NCBI GenBank assembly: GCA_963920575.1
Contig: OY986964.1
Span: 34,889,825 to 34,953,824 of the forward strand
Source of the DNA: Narthecium ossifragum
Taxonomy: Eukaryota; Streptophyta; Magnoliopsida; Dioscoreales; Nartheciaceae
Length of the DNA: 64,000 bases
Direction: 5' to 3'
A program made the translations under genes and the position numbers. Below are positions 34,411 to 47,448 of this stretch, in pieces; position 1 is the stretch's first letter, and the number at the start of each line of letters is the position of its first letter. The notes beneath the pieces are model-generated. The model was given only the letters and a program-made list of their open reading frames with translations, did no database searches and was not told the DNA's origin.

Positions 34411-35372
34411 CTAGAGTCTAACAAAGAAGATGGTGAGATCAGGGCCGTTGTTGCCCTCCGGGCTGAGCATGTAGAACGTCTCGGAGTCGCGAGAGCCGAC
34501 GACCTGCTCGAAGCCGGCGCGGACGTAAGCCATCTCGCCGTCGGGGCCCTCTGCATCCGAGCGCCCCGGGAGGACACCGGCGCCCATGGAGACCGCGCGC
34601 AAGAGCTCCATCACCAATAAGTCCTCCTCGCTCGCGTCGCGCCGCACGCCGTAGCCGCTCTTCTTGCCGTTTGCGAACATCGTCCAGATGGGCTCGTCCA
34701 GGAGCTTGGAGGAGGCGGATGGCCGGTCTTTATGCTGGTGGTGGTGGGGACGCTTCTCGCACTCGAGGGCGATGCGCACCATCCCGGTGCCCATATCGCG
34801 TAGTAGTACGTGAGTCTGCATGGCCAGCTCCACGATCAATGTCGGCAGGCACCTTCATTAGGACAGCAAGAACAAGTTAGTTAGACATATCGGGAAACGG
34901 CTCATGCTACTTAATTAGTTTCCAGTTCATGTCAAACGTTGTGGAGGAGAGGCCATCGTGCAAACAACGAACTTTTGATACGTACGTACTTGGGGTTTTC
35001 CTGGACGCAGAAGTTAACCCGGCCCTTCCGATACCCGAACAGCGTGCCTGTGACCCTCGTGCCAGTGAGGCTCCGACGTGATGACTCCGGCAACCCACCA
35101 GGGGCGGCGGGGACCCGGCAAGGCTTGCACCTGGGGGTGAAGATGGGAAGCGTCCGGAACAAGGCCCGGATGAGCCGAAGGAGCCGGGGTGGCTGCCTGG
35201 ACCGGCGCTTCTTGCTCGGCTCGATCAGTGACCCGGCTGGCCGTGTGAGCATGGTCCGGACTTGCTCCTCGGCTGCCACCTTTGACGACGACGAAGCGAA
35301 TGAGATGGAGCTCTTCCTCGGTTCCGCCGCCGTGGAGGCGGCGGCGGCGGGGGAGGAGGAGGAGGAGGACAT
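34411..35372 (-). CDS. MIZU-KUSSEI1-like protein (DUF617)
   Basis: Two exons, 35372-34990 and 34852-34411, with a 137-bp intron splitting a Lys codon (ENP|KCLPTLIVELAM), give 274 residues. After a low-complexity Ser/Ala N-terminus and a basic stretch (PSKKRRSRQPPRLLRLIRAL), the DUF617 domain runs from about 105 to the end, with GTRVTGTLFGYRKGR, VRIALECEK, EPIWTMFANGKKSGYGVRR, GAGVLPG, YVRAGFEQVVGSRDSETFYM and a C-terminal LTIFFVRL. MIZ1 in Arabidopsis is an ER-associated protein needed for root hydrotropism; paralogues are less well known, so hydrotropism should not be assumed here. The start is the first in-frame ATG; the frame extends further upstream but without an ATG. An out-of-frame ATG lies at 35419. 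Confidence 0.93.
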
Positions 35373-36727
35373 CGGCGTGATTGGAGGAGGAGGAGGAGGA
35401 GGAGGAGGGGTGGAGCCATGAGAGAGGAGATGAGAGAGATGGTGGAGCCGAGTTGGTTGGGGTTCGGTTGGGGATTGGTTCGGGGTGTTAGCGGTCAAGA
35501 ACGCACGGAGATTGGTCAGTTGGACCGAATCCTCTCACCCAGTCACCCGTAACTAAAATTTCGGGTATGGATGCTTTGATTAGATCCAAAAGCTTACCGG
35601 ATCCCAAAAAAATCCGTTAACCTGAACCTGAGATGCAATGTACTAATTTTAGAATATTACGGATGTTCTTCTTGTTAGGATATCCTTGTCCGATTGGTTG
35701 GACAAGAGAGAGTTGAGGTTCTTGATCAACTAAATCAGTCATTCTTGCCATGAGCACTGCTAGTCTGCTGAACAACGAACTTCTTCAAAATATAGTACTT
35801 TTGGTTGAAAAAATTGAACTCTTGATATGAATACCTATTTGATGGAAAACATTCAATTCTCAACCACGCCTGTCATATAATGTGAATGGGCCCAAAAGAA
35901 GCTCAGGTCTGGGAACAACAACAATCTCAAAGAAATCAATATGCCCAGATAAGAAACCATTAGTACCATCATCACAACTTTCCCAAACCAATAGTTCACA
36001 TTCAAGAGATGTTCCACATCCAACAAGTATAAGAGACGCTTCTAAAATGGCTCGTTTAGGAAATATGCATACCAGCACATAAGATATATGTATGGATCTG
36101 ATTTACATGTCTACAATATATGCTTGGAGACCAGTTATTACCAAAAGTAAAATTAGGACCAAAAGAACAAGAAGTTCATGCAGCCAAGTCAATTCCACAA
36201 ATTACTTACGACCAAAGTAACTTCACAGACAATGCTCAATTATTACACGCAAGAGAGTCTGAGACCCCCATTGAAATGTATACTAGTATTCCTCTTTTGA
36301 GGTTATTGAGTAAAGAAAAACTCAACATCAGGATCTGTGCTTGAGGAAAAGAATTCCGAGTAGGCCTAACTTTCTGAATGCTGATATATGAAACAAAAGA
36401 TAACAGGATTACATTTCCTTGCATTTATACCTCATATTTACAGACTAAAATGCCCTAGATTCTACAAAATTTAGCTCCTACAGCAGCCATTCTTTTCCCT
36501 TAATGAACCCTACAGCTTCAGGGCTAATTTAAATAATGCGTGCTATATACACGATACCATGGGTGAAGCATGCTTTTGCTGTAGCAACATTGAACCCTTT
36601 GCTGTTATCACCTTCCCAGAACTCAATACCTCTCTGCCTTCCAGTGACCAAAATTGTTTCTGACAATCTTGGTTCACCTTCCGTCGCACAGAGCATGGAG
36701 AATAAGAAAAAGGTAAGCCCTGATGCA
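35373..36727. other. Spacer and RKP 3' region with possible decayed coding relic
   Basis: Nearest the MIZ1-like gene lie its promoter and leader. From about 35880 to 36345 the plus strand has two open frames in different phases (MNGPKRSSGLGTTTISKKS... and MLGDQLLPKVKLGPKEQEV...). Their composition is more protein-like than chance sequence, while the minus strand is also open. I recognise no family. From about 36430 to 36727 is the likely 3' UTR of RKP. Confidence 0.35.
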
Positions 36728-39700
36728 TCATGAATCGGCTCTGTTTGCCATCCTGTCGTCCTTTTGGGCTAAGTTTGCCACTTTTGTGACTGTTGCATTA
36801 CAAAAGAAGCATCTGTGGCTATTCAAAAGATGCCGGGAAATGCATCCGAGGCAAGACCTGTGATTACAAGGCTCAAACAGTGTATCTGCATCAGAAGCAT
36901 AACAGATGCAGCAGTAGTTGTCACCTTCAACTTCCTCAGCATTTACAACAGTCGCTCCTCCTTCCATTGAATTCATCCTACTCCCGAGGTAGTTCGAGAA
37001 CTCCTCAAGCTGTGCTAACTTTGCGAGAGAAGCATCCCCTTTCAATAAACCCCCCTGAAAGACAATGGGATCAAGGGTCAGGGCCACAAACAGTTACCTG
37101 CAAAGTACCAAATTTGGCATATTGACAAGCAATATCTCTTCCTAAAATATATTTTTGCACTTTTGGCCACTTCCGTGCATGAAATGACAATAAGATCAAA
37201 TCAACCACAGTTCTCAAGAATCTAACCCAGTTGTAACCCAAAAGATACTGAAATCCACAATGAATGGTGGTAGGACAGTCCATGCTTGCAAAGACGCGAA
37301 GTACATCATTCAGATCTTCATGTCCTGACTCAGAAGTTCCATTGATCAAATTGAGGATAATCCCAACTAGAGGAGCAAGGATCGTACTCCGAGTTGATTT
37401 TTCTTGATATTGCCCAGGTCGTCGTAGAGACCTGCAGAAAAGGATATACTTAAAAACTTTACAAACAAACCTAATACAAAAGGAAATATACAGTAGAGTT
37501 TCCAGTTCAGAGGTTAAAGAGATCTCCCAACCAACAAATAATAATACTATCTTTCCACTATTAACATTCTCATGCTTTTAAATAAACAATCGCCAAAGAG
37601 AATAACTCCTTGAAATCCAACCTTACCATTTAGTTCAACTCAACACCAATGAGATCGAAATAAAATATAGTCGAAGTATGAGGACTGTTCGAGATATGTA
37701 ATATAAACTCAATAACTTTCAGTTCTCAATCTGTCTTCCTTCACTATCAAAAGCTTTTCAAACCCTTCTATCTGATGTAATCTGTGTCTCCCTTCTTTCA
37801 TGAACCCATAATACACGTCACCTCACTTGGCACTCTCTCAGTTGTTGTGTTGCAATATCATACCATCTCAATCAATTTACAATTGAATTCCCCTTACCAC
37901 GGCTATTCTGCACCTCTAATTATTTGTTGGCTCCTTTTTTTTATTTTGATAGAAATCACTACAGTAATCGGCATATGGCCCCATAAAACTTAATGTGTTC
38001 GAAGTGAACTTTTTCTGCTCAGGCTTCTACAGTCAAAGGCAAAGATTAAAAAAATCAAACAAAAAATTAAATAAACTCACAGGTCAAAAAACTCGGCATC
38101 TGCAACTGAAATTACGCGGTTCAGAATAAAAATAATCAGCTCAGTTAGCCTTCGAAGATTCATGTCAGGTCCAAGAAGGAATGCTTGAGGTATCTCACGC
38201 GTACAGAACTCAAGCAGCCGTGTAAGAGAGCAAGAAAGCTCAAAGATGACACTAGATTTCCTTTGCTGCAAGTCCCCAATCTGCAGAAGGGAAAGAAAGT
38301 TCATCAGAGGAATTCAACCCAATAAATCACGAAGTAATATAGGACGATGAAAGTAATGGCGACAAACTTAAAACTTCTATGGCATGAGAATGAACGAACA
38401 AAAAAAAAACCTTTTAGATAACCAGAAGTTTTCAGACAAGAATACAGATAGTTAGGCAGTGGCCGTTACAAGACTGATGTGCTGGCAATGTAATATTTTA
38501 GGCAATACTACATTTTGAGAAACTCCAATCCTCTGCTGCTGAATGATAAAAACATAAACAACAGACACATATATACTTCTGAGTCTTCTATGACCTGTTT
38601 AAGATTGGGTTCACTTAGTATTTTAACCTAGATTTATATACCAATACAAAAGCAGCACTTTTTATATTAGAACAAAAGGGATGACTATGCTCAATCGAAC
38701 AAGTAACCATAAAGGCACAACAACACAATAATTAGTTCGTAGTAGGCAGAAACTTTCACCTGATAATTCTCTTGCATCTCCCGAATGGAAACAGAAAATT
38801 CAGTCATCGTCCAACTAAGAGTGTTGAAAAGTCGATTCAGAAAAGAAGAGAATAACTCCTCATCATGGATGCAGACCTCTCGTAGTAAAACCTTCACGCG
38901 GCAAAGTGCAAAAGAACAAATTAAACAGAATGAAAATGAACTTTTTTCTTAAGCAAATGACACACACACAAGCATTAGCCTCTAAATGGTTTTCCTAACC
39001 TGGAAAAGGACAGACACTGAAGATTCTGAATGCTTTGAGGAACCAAACCCAGAGCCCTTACACAGCCTTGAAAGGATATTTGTTACTAAAATCCAAGATC
39101 TGTTATCAAATGCTGACAATAATGATCTTGGAAGTCTCTGAACAGCTTCCTTGTTGTTCTCAAAGGCAACCAAATACTCTTTGTACTGTACTAAAACTTG
39201 TATAGATTGAAGAAGGAGATCTTTTATGCCTGCACTAGATACTCGTGCATCATTGAAGTGCTTGACAACGAAGGTAACCTAGAAGAAGAAAGATTCGAGA
39301 CACTAAGCAACTCCATACGTAATGATGAACTGAGACTATATAACTTAAATCTGCATGAAAATGAGCTATGATACTAAAAAGAAAAAAGGAGAAACTTGCT
39401 TCCAATTTCAGATAAGTATACGAGCATCAAACAGCAGAAAACCTCATCTACAATATCGAAAATCTTAGGGCGTGTTTGGATAAGCGGCGATCCGGGGGAT
39501 GGGCGGATCCATATAAGCCTTATCCACGCGTTTGGATAAGCGGCGGATTCCATTTTCGGCATCCGCTCGTGCGCGGGATCTGCTCCCTTGGGTACCGCGG
39601 ATAAGCGGCAGATTCCATTTTAGGGCGTGTTTGGATACACGGGATCCGCCGGGATCCCGTGTATCCGGTGCGGATCCCGTGTATCCGGTGAACGCGCGGA

Positions 39701-42700
39701 TCTCGCACCGCGGGATCCAGCGTTTGGGTTCCGCGCGGGTTCCGCACGGATCCCTGAAATTGGAATCCGCCCAAGGGCGGATTCCAATTTCGGCGTCTGC
39801 TCGATTTGAGCGGATACCTCCCCGCGGATCCCGCGGTATCCAAACACGCCCTTAGTGAATAGATGTAAATGGAATGGGAGAACATGGCTGCCCAGAAGAG
39901 CAGCACCAATGCAAGAATTTCTGTCCGGAGGATTTAATTGATGGATCAAAAATAATTATCAGAGAGCACATTTAATAAAAACTTCCAAAGAGCTAATGGA
40001 ACTGACCATAAGTTCAACAACTAAAATCTTAACCCATCTGATTTCATATCCGGAAGATGGCATTTGGACTATTTCCTTGCCCTGACAGCTCACTGAGAGG
40101 TTAACAAGAGCTAGAATATTCTTCTCAAAAACAAGAGCTAGAATATCAATTTGTTTACCTCTTGAAAGACAGGATATTGATAAGAGAAACACAGGTCTAA
40201 GGAACAAAAGGTGGATAAGCAGAAAAGTGATAAGTAAAGAAACTTGGAGGTCTTTAAGAAAAAAATTCAAAAGAGGGCAAAACGTACCGAGGCTAATATC
40301 AGACTTAAACATAGAATGCATGACATGTTACAACTGTTAGAATCTTTCTTGGAACCAAGAGTATTACAATCAATGCACAACAGAAATGCCACAAGCAATT
40401 CTTCATATAATGGGCATAAGCTTGTTGAAATCCAAAAAAAAAAACACTTTGTAGCTTATTATTCCACACAATTAGACTATGTCAAGGTTTGAGGAGAAAG
40501 TTACGGAAAAAAACTAAGAGGAAAAGATTTGAAAAATAGAAATAGTTCATTGCATGACAAATTGAACAAAACACAAGTCAAGTGAGACACAAAAAAGAAA
40601 AGGCGATGAACAAACCTACAAGTGCGACTACTTTAGGTGAATTCAGTCTAACACAAAAGATATGTAGAAACGGTGAAGAAATTAAACATAATTTGAGCAA
40701 GTGCATAGTGAAGAAGTGCTTCAATGGTGGTATGCATTGGCGTTGTAGTAAGACCATCAATGCCACATGATTTACACAATAAAGAAGCCTCAAGAATGCT
40801 ATATGAATTATGAAGATAGCAAAGAAAATGTCGAGGTGGGTGCACTACAAACCAGCAAGATAATATGAGAAACTAATAGAGTAGACAAAGCACAGGAATG
40901 CGACAGTGGAGGAAACAGTTACAAGTCTGGTTCTAAGATGGTTCCCACGTATGAGATGAAGATCAAAGGTAAATTTCATTGGTTTCCAGAAGCCTGTACA
41001 GTGTTAAATGGGTAGGACTCAGTAAAGATGCACATTGTATTCACAAGCCCTGGTCAACCCAACACACTGGCTCAAGTACTTATCAAATCAAAATATGGAC
41101 AAACTGCATCGCATATCAAACATCATTTGAGTTACTAGATGATCTAAAACAAATCTAAGTTGTCAACCATGGCAATGAATACAGGAAATGACTATAGTAC
41201 TGTCCGAACCATTTCTGATCTACTTCTTTCCTTGTAAACAATTATTGTAGCAAAGTTTCCTTAAAACGTTCTCAGAGTTCTTTCTTTCATGAAACTTTGG
41301 AGCTCCTGGCATAGCAAAATATAGAGTTAAATCAAAAGAACTTTGGAGTATCAAGATACAACTTTTACCATGCTATTCAACTATCACCTTTCCTGTTTCT
41401 ATAAAAGACCATGCACTGCTGCATTTCCCAAATTAACAAACTCACCATTAATCTATTCACTCAGAAGAAAAGCGAAACCTTGCCATCACGGAGAAATTTA
41501 TATTTTTCAAGCAATACTGATTTGTATACAAAGGAAAAGTACCGCTCAAAGAGTTAATTACTTTAAAAAATTAAAGACTTATTTCTTAGAAGAGCATAAA
41601 AAAAGTAATATTGCTGATGAAAGCAAATGCAAGTAAGCTGAAACGAAAATTCCTGTCCACTAGGAAGTAAAATTCACAGTTAGAACGTACAAATGAAGCA
41701 AGCCCCTGCTTGATTAAACTTGCCGATGAAACAAATGGAGGGTCACTCTTCCGCAATGCATGGAAACAATCAACCTGCAATTAATGATAATAGAGCATAG
41801 AAATTACAGAGAGCTATAACAAAATCAGAGAATCAAATAGCAAGAAAACTAAGAACCAAAAAAGAGACTATAAATTAAGTGAAGCATAGGAAAATATATA
41901 CCAGTGATTCCACATAAAATTCAGGTGCGTAAAGGAATAAAGAGTCAGCGTTGCTAATAGACAACAGCAATTGCACAATCCACATGCATGTTGCATACAT
42001 TCCTCTTTGCTTCCATCGAGAAAATAGAGAGATGCGGTACCTAAAACACATGCAACCAGTGAAACAGGCCAAAACCACTACGCAATATTCATGACATATG
42101 AGAACATATAGATTCCAGACACCTTACATTGAACAAGAACACAAAAACTTTAAAAGGATTGCTTGCCAGGCATATCCCTCAAAATACAATCACAGGTCAA
42201 GAAATTATTAATTATCGTATTAGAAAAATAAATTGTAAGCGTAGGAACATATGTTTAGAGAGACCATACATACCATGCACATTGCCTAACACAGTCGACT
42301 AATTCTTCTCGATAAACAATTCGAGCTTCCTTTAAGCGCTTCACTTGTTCGATGCAGGATTTTTCTCTTATTTGTTTGTCAGTATCATCCAAAAGAGAAA
42401 TCGATTGAGACTGGTGGGACATGAAGTAGAATGCCTGCAGTAACGTAAGTAGTAACATTACATTAAGTTCTTCAGGGAATCAAAAAGTATAATCGCGAAG
42501 CCATATTCGAGCAGCGTAAAACAACATAAAGAAGAACATACAATGGTGAAAGACACCAGATAAAAGCAACCGGGCAAAATAAAGTACTGCAAAGACATCA
42601 TAGAAGGCAGGACTTGAAAACATGATCTTGAATTAAGAAACCAGAAACAGAAGTTGCACACAAGCTTTGCAAGTTAAAGGATCCATGTCTTACCCATTCA

Positions 42701-45700
42701 CTACGGTTATTTCTATCAAAGCTTTGGAAACCAACAATGAAAATCAGAGAGGACCTCACACTAGCAATTACTCGCCATATTTTCCATGAATAAAGCATTC
42801 CGTTAGTGCTTTAAACAAGAAGCCCAAGTCCAACTCAAAGGAGACAACCAAGAAGAGCACTACTCAATCATCAAACTCTTAGTGTACATAATAGCTATCA
42901 CCACATCCTTCTGAGTGAAGGGGCCTAAGATAGAAACGGCAACACTTGGTATCCATATAAAGTATCTTTTATGCAACCACCATACAAAAAGAGCATAAAG
43001 TGTGTTTGATACTAGACCTAAACCGGATTAACTTGGAGCCCTAGCGGATCACAGAAGCCCCAAACAGTCACCGTTTCACAATTCAGTTAGTACATGACAT
43101 TCCAACCACGCATCCTAAAATTTTATTTGGCAAATTCTTCCCTCACCATGCCTAGTGATCCACGTAAGATTGAACCAACGATTTTCAAGCGGCAGATGTC
43201 GTGCGAAAAATTGTCCAGTACAGCACTTGCCACGGCATGGACCATGTCAATGCTCAGTATGATAGGCCATGCTGACACCTGCGATCTACGTCTAATTTGT
43301 TTTGGCCTTTAGGAATCCAGCAAACTTCTTCTCTTCTTGGAATCCAGAAACATTCTCCTCCTTTTTAGATATCTAGCAATGTTCTTCAATTATCCAGCAA
43401 CTTTTCTTAGGAATCCAGCAATTAGCATTCATTCTTTGACAAGGTTCTAGATTTAGCAACTCTATTATGTGTTCTTATGTTTTAGGAAAGTCGGGGAAAC
43501 AGGATGCCCACGCCCACATTGGAAATCCACGGAGCAGATTTACGCATTAACAAAGCTAACTGAACATGAAGAATGAGAGTAAACTATCTGGCTACCGAAA
43601 TAACTTTCTGGGACCTATTGCTCTTACAAGACGACGTCTAAAATGACAAAAAATTTGTTATTCTTTTCTTTGGAATATAATGAGATGCTTCCTCCAATTA
43701 TCTTCGTTAGTGTAAATTAAAAAAACAAGTCTGGCACTTCAGAAAACAGAGGCAAAGAGAAAATCCATAGAAGTAGATGAGTCTACAAAAATAATCAATC
43801 AACATTTTAAACTACTTACCTTCCTAAAGATAGGTGCAACACCTAAGTGATACAACAATAGCATAACATCAAGCAGCTCTTCTTCTCTTAATATGTCAGA
43901 AGATAACTGAGTCGTCATTGGTATACTTTCCAAATGCTGCAAGGATCGATACCCGAAAACAGTTTCTGACTGGTCACTTGTGCTCGGCTTATGCACAATC
44001 TCATCACTCAAACTTTCCGTATTGCACTCTGAAGCAACATGAGCTGATCTTTCTGGTATTGGACTGCAAGAGCCCTTTGAACTTCTAGCTGCATATCTCG
44101 CCTTGTCTTTCGATGATCCAAAAGCCTCAGGATCAGATGTCGAACAACAACAAGGCCTCTGCCTTGTAGAATGTGTTACTCTTGAATCCTCATCGTCCAT
44201 ACAGCCTTCATCCCACTTAACTTCTTCTGTTTCCTCATAATGAACAGGTTCAGATTTCAATAGATGATTAAATGATCCTCCAAGCCTAGAAATTCCAGCC
44301 CGGTAAGAATCGCTTCTAAGAAATAACGCCACAGGAAAGCTTCTTTTCCCACTCCTGTGAAGAAAACCGACATCAGTTCCAGCAAGCGTTTTAGACCCCT
44401 TCGTCAAGAGAGATTTGTCCTCCACAGAAAAACCTTCAGAAAGGAAATGAAGGATTACTGTGTACAGAGAAACAAGTATTGTATTGCTTGAAACACTGGT
44501 GGATGTCATCTTGTGGTCTGCACCTTTGACCTTCAATAAAAAATTCTGTAAAAATGTCCTGAACACAGAGCCAGGTAACTGAGGAGGAGACATTGGAGGT
44601 ATAAAATGTATGACTAGACGACAAAGCTCCCGATGCATCTCCTCAATCTGCAAATCAAACAAGTCCAGTGATTATGACAATCACATCAAGAACTGCAAGA
44701 TAAAGAAAACTTATCAACTCTTAAGCACACACAAAGGGATATTCTTTCATATTGGTGGAAACTAATCTTCGCATGATAGCATGATACACAAATGCATCCC
44801 AGTACAAAGAGGGAACTGTAGACAACATGAAACCATGAAGTGCTAAAAGAATAAAAGTAAACTACTCAGAGTACTCTTAAAAAGCCAGTGCCTTGCAATG
44901 TGCATAGTTAAATCCCATGAATGCTCCGACCAGATGGCATATGTTCACTTAAATTGATGTTCTCAACAGAAAGAGAAACCAGATATGGGTATGATCTGCA
45001 CAGGACTTCATAAAATGAAATAAAAAGGCAAGCATAGCAAGATTTCAGCCAAGGGAGTGCATTTAGGTAGCTGGGTGCCTACAATGCCTAACTAATAGTG
45101 GCACCAATTTTATCTAATCTTTCTCGCTTAAACCTCTTAGGGTTGGTTCAACTTCTGCAGCCAGTCCACCAAGCCTTGACTGAGCCATTAAAAGAACGAT
45201 ATTGATATTTGACCAGAAATTGCTTCCATTACATACTGAACCATTGCTTCCACTACATATTGAACCAAGGATGCTGATAGGCCAAAATTAAAATTTATCG
45301 ATGGGGAATTTATGAGACATCAGACAAGTAATACCATACTCCATGTATGATAAAAAAAAAAATTGAACCGAAAATACCTCAAGAAAAGTTCAGAACCCAA
45401 AAGATTCTACCACCTTATATTAGGAACATAAAACATGATAGAGAACAAGAAGAATACCTTAACGAGTGCTCCAGACAATGTTGTCGTAGTCAATATCATG
45501 CTACCCTCGGAACCAATGTCCTCACATGACCCAGGCCACCAAACAGATGGGATCATACTACGCAAATCCTGCTTATTCGGAATCTTCCTTGATAAGAAAC
45601 TTTCAAGACAGGATTCAAAATCTGATGACTTCCACCACAGAATCATAAGTTCTTGCCGTCTAAGAATATGGCAAGCCAGTGCTAAATAAGGGTATGACCC

Positions 45701-46954
45701 AGTATAGGGGCACTCCACTAAGACAAGTTGGGTGATTTTGCAGCTGCAAGAAAGTGACCTGATGACACTCTGGAATAATGAGCTTGATTCTGGGAACTCA
45801 AGAAAAAGGTCGACAACTCTGTCCAGACTCACGTAATCATGTGGTGCTTGTGTTCCAAATACTTCAATCAAGAATGGCACAAGCCTCCCCCATGCTATGT
45901 ATTCAGCACTCTCATTTGCGTTAATTACTTTAATGAACTCTTCACATATACCATGAGAGACAGGGTTAAAAAGTTCTTCAAGTCGTGCAAATTTCCTCAA
46001 GCTTCTTGACTTCTCAAAGTATGCTGAATCAGAATTATCCAGACGCTGCACCTCCAATAGCCTAGACAAGCATTGAAGCAGATAAGTAGCAAATGATGTA
46101 GAGTTAGGAGGAGCCTGGATAGGACGAAACCCATTGATAGGGTACTTGAATGGCAGGGATCCGAAGTTCAAATCGCATCGCTCGCCTTCGGACAGAGAAA
46201 TAGCAGGATAATACCCTAGCCCAGGCCCCATCTTGCGAATCCCATCAAATGCCACCCCAAGACACACCCCATTTCTGTAAAAAGATATCTCAGCAGCATC
46301 CAAATCTATGCAACACCCAATAACATCCCCAACAACCCAAGACTGACCATAAGTGTTCGCTTCCTTGTTCCACTTACTCACCCTCTTCCCATCAAATGCG
46401 TAAGAATCATCAAAATCTCCCACACCTTTACGATCGGTGAAGGGGCATGAAACAGTGGCCCATCCAAGTTGTTGGACTCCAGAAGTTTCTAAAGTCACCT
46501 CGTACATCCACTTCCCTTTCCACAAACATGCATTGGCTCGAGCACTACTAAACACTGCAAAACTCTCTATGGACAACGGTTCTCTCATAATTCTGATATC
46601 CCCACAAACACTGGCATTGTCAATGGCAACAATATTTCCATCGGATCCATGATCTGCAACTAACATCCCATTTGTGTTATGACAGTCCGAATTACTATCC
46701 CCCAGGAATCTCAATGCCTGGTTCTTTAAAATCAAACGAATGTAATCAACATCGATCGATCTAGCAGGACGATGTGTCAACTTGTGTGGAAAATCAAATA
46801 TGTGCTCCAGAGTTCGTTCCAATGATTGGTTACCAATGTCATCGCAGTAGGAAATCAAGTGACAATTTTGAGAATTTTCCCTTTTGCCATCCCCAGACAA
46901 AAGAACAGCCAACCCTGATGGTAATCCGCCCATCCTGAGGCCGTCTTCAGCCAT
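36728..46954 (-). CDS. RKP: E3 ubiquitin ligase RKP (RELATED TO KPC1), SPRY and RING domains
   Basis: Ten exons in coding order: 46954-45458, 44647-43820, 42434-42274, 42040-41902, 41774-41691, 39278-39000, 38891-38760, 38280-38081, 37431-37227 and 37054-36728. All are GT-AG and in frame and give 1,283 residues, close to Arabidopsis RKP. The start MAEDGLRMGGLPSGLAVLL matches the family. The SPRY domain is at about 145-265 (WKGKWMYEVTLETSG...YYPAISLSEGERCDLNFG). A C-terminal C3HC4 RING has ligands at Cys1223, Cys1226, Cys1238, His1240, Cys1243, Cys1246, Cys1257 and Cys1260 (CNHRSCLGC within). RKP is the plant counterpart of human KPC1/RNF123 and promotes degradation of the CDK inhibitor KRP1; in Arabidopsis it is also a target of a geminivirus protein. 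Intron 5 (39279-41690) contains a composite MITE. The 5' leader is split by an intron (46979-47341). Confidence 0.97.
39468..39851. mobile_element. Composite Tourist-like MITE in RKP intron 5, TTA duplication
   Basis: The ends are perfect inverted repeats (GGGCGTGTTTGGATA at the left, TATCCAAACACGCCC at the right), flanked by TTA at 39465-39467 and 39852-39854, the signature of PIF/Harbinger-derived elements. A second left end, again TTA followed by GGGCGTGTTTGGATA, begins at 39623. The 384 bp are therefore two related elements joined: 155 bp plus 229 bp sharing one right end. The interior is GC-rich and full of GGATCC-like palindromes. No coding sequence is present. Confidence 0.85.
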
Positions 46955-47382
46955 TAATTCCGCAGAGAAGGGCGATGCCTGTCAAAAAGCGCCCCCCCCT
47001 CCCCCCCCCCCTCTAAGCTAAGTGATCGTGAACTACTATTATCTTCTCCCCAAATAGATCCGTTGGTCAGTCCAGGTATATTCCAACTGTCAAACAAGTC
47101 AGAAAATAACAACAACAGAAATCACTCACCTCTCGGCGTCAAGAAATGGGGTCAAAATCAAGAAACACAAAAAAGGCGATATTTCCCGTCAAAAAGAATC
47201 CAATCGAAACATATCGATCTCAAACAAATAATTCAAAAAATTTAGGATAATAGCCGAACAAGAGCCAAATGCTTTCCAGTTCTAGTCTAATTTGACCCAA
47301 TTTTCGGCGACTTAAACGAATCGAATGGAAGACGGACTCACAAGCATCCAAAGCCCTCGCAGCTCGTCACCGACGAGGAGAG

Positions 47383-47448
47383 CTAGGCCTTCATCTCGAT
47401 GCCTTCTGCGGGCGGCGGAGGAGGCGAGCTAGGGTTTGCGGAAGCCAT
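47383..47448 (-). CDS. Upstream ORF (21 codons) in the RKP 5' leader
   Basis: On the minus strand, ATG at 47448 opens MASANPSSPPPPPAEGIEMKA and ends at TAG (47385-47383). It lies just upstream of a consensus splice donor (GATGCTT|GTGAGT, exon edge 47342) that pairs with the acceptor TTTTGACAG before 46978, giving a 363-bp leader intron and a 24-nt second leader exon before the RKP ATG. If transcription starts above 47448 the short peptide would be translated first and could damp RKP translation. The start site is not known. Confidence 0.4.
   Translation of the reverse strand: MASANPSSPPPPPAEGIEMKA

Noticed and set aside
35373..35498. N-terminal extension of the MIZ1-like protein
   Set aside because: The frame is open but its first codon there is TTG, with no ATG before 35372; a nuclear plant gene is not expected to start on it.
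37071..37226. Read-through extension of RKP exon 9 (VRFLRTVVDLILLSFHARKW)
   Set aside because: A GT donor follows GYNW and the next exon starts GGLLKGD, matching the family sequence; the extra open frame is intron.
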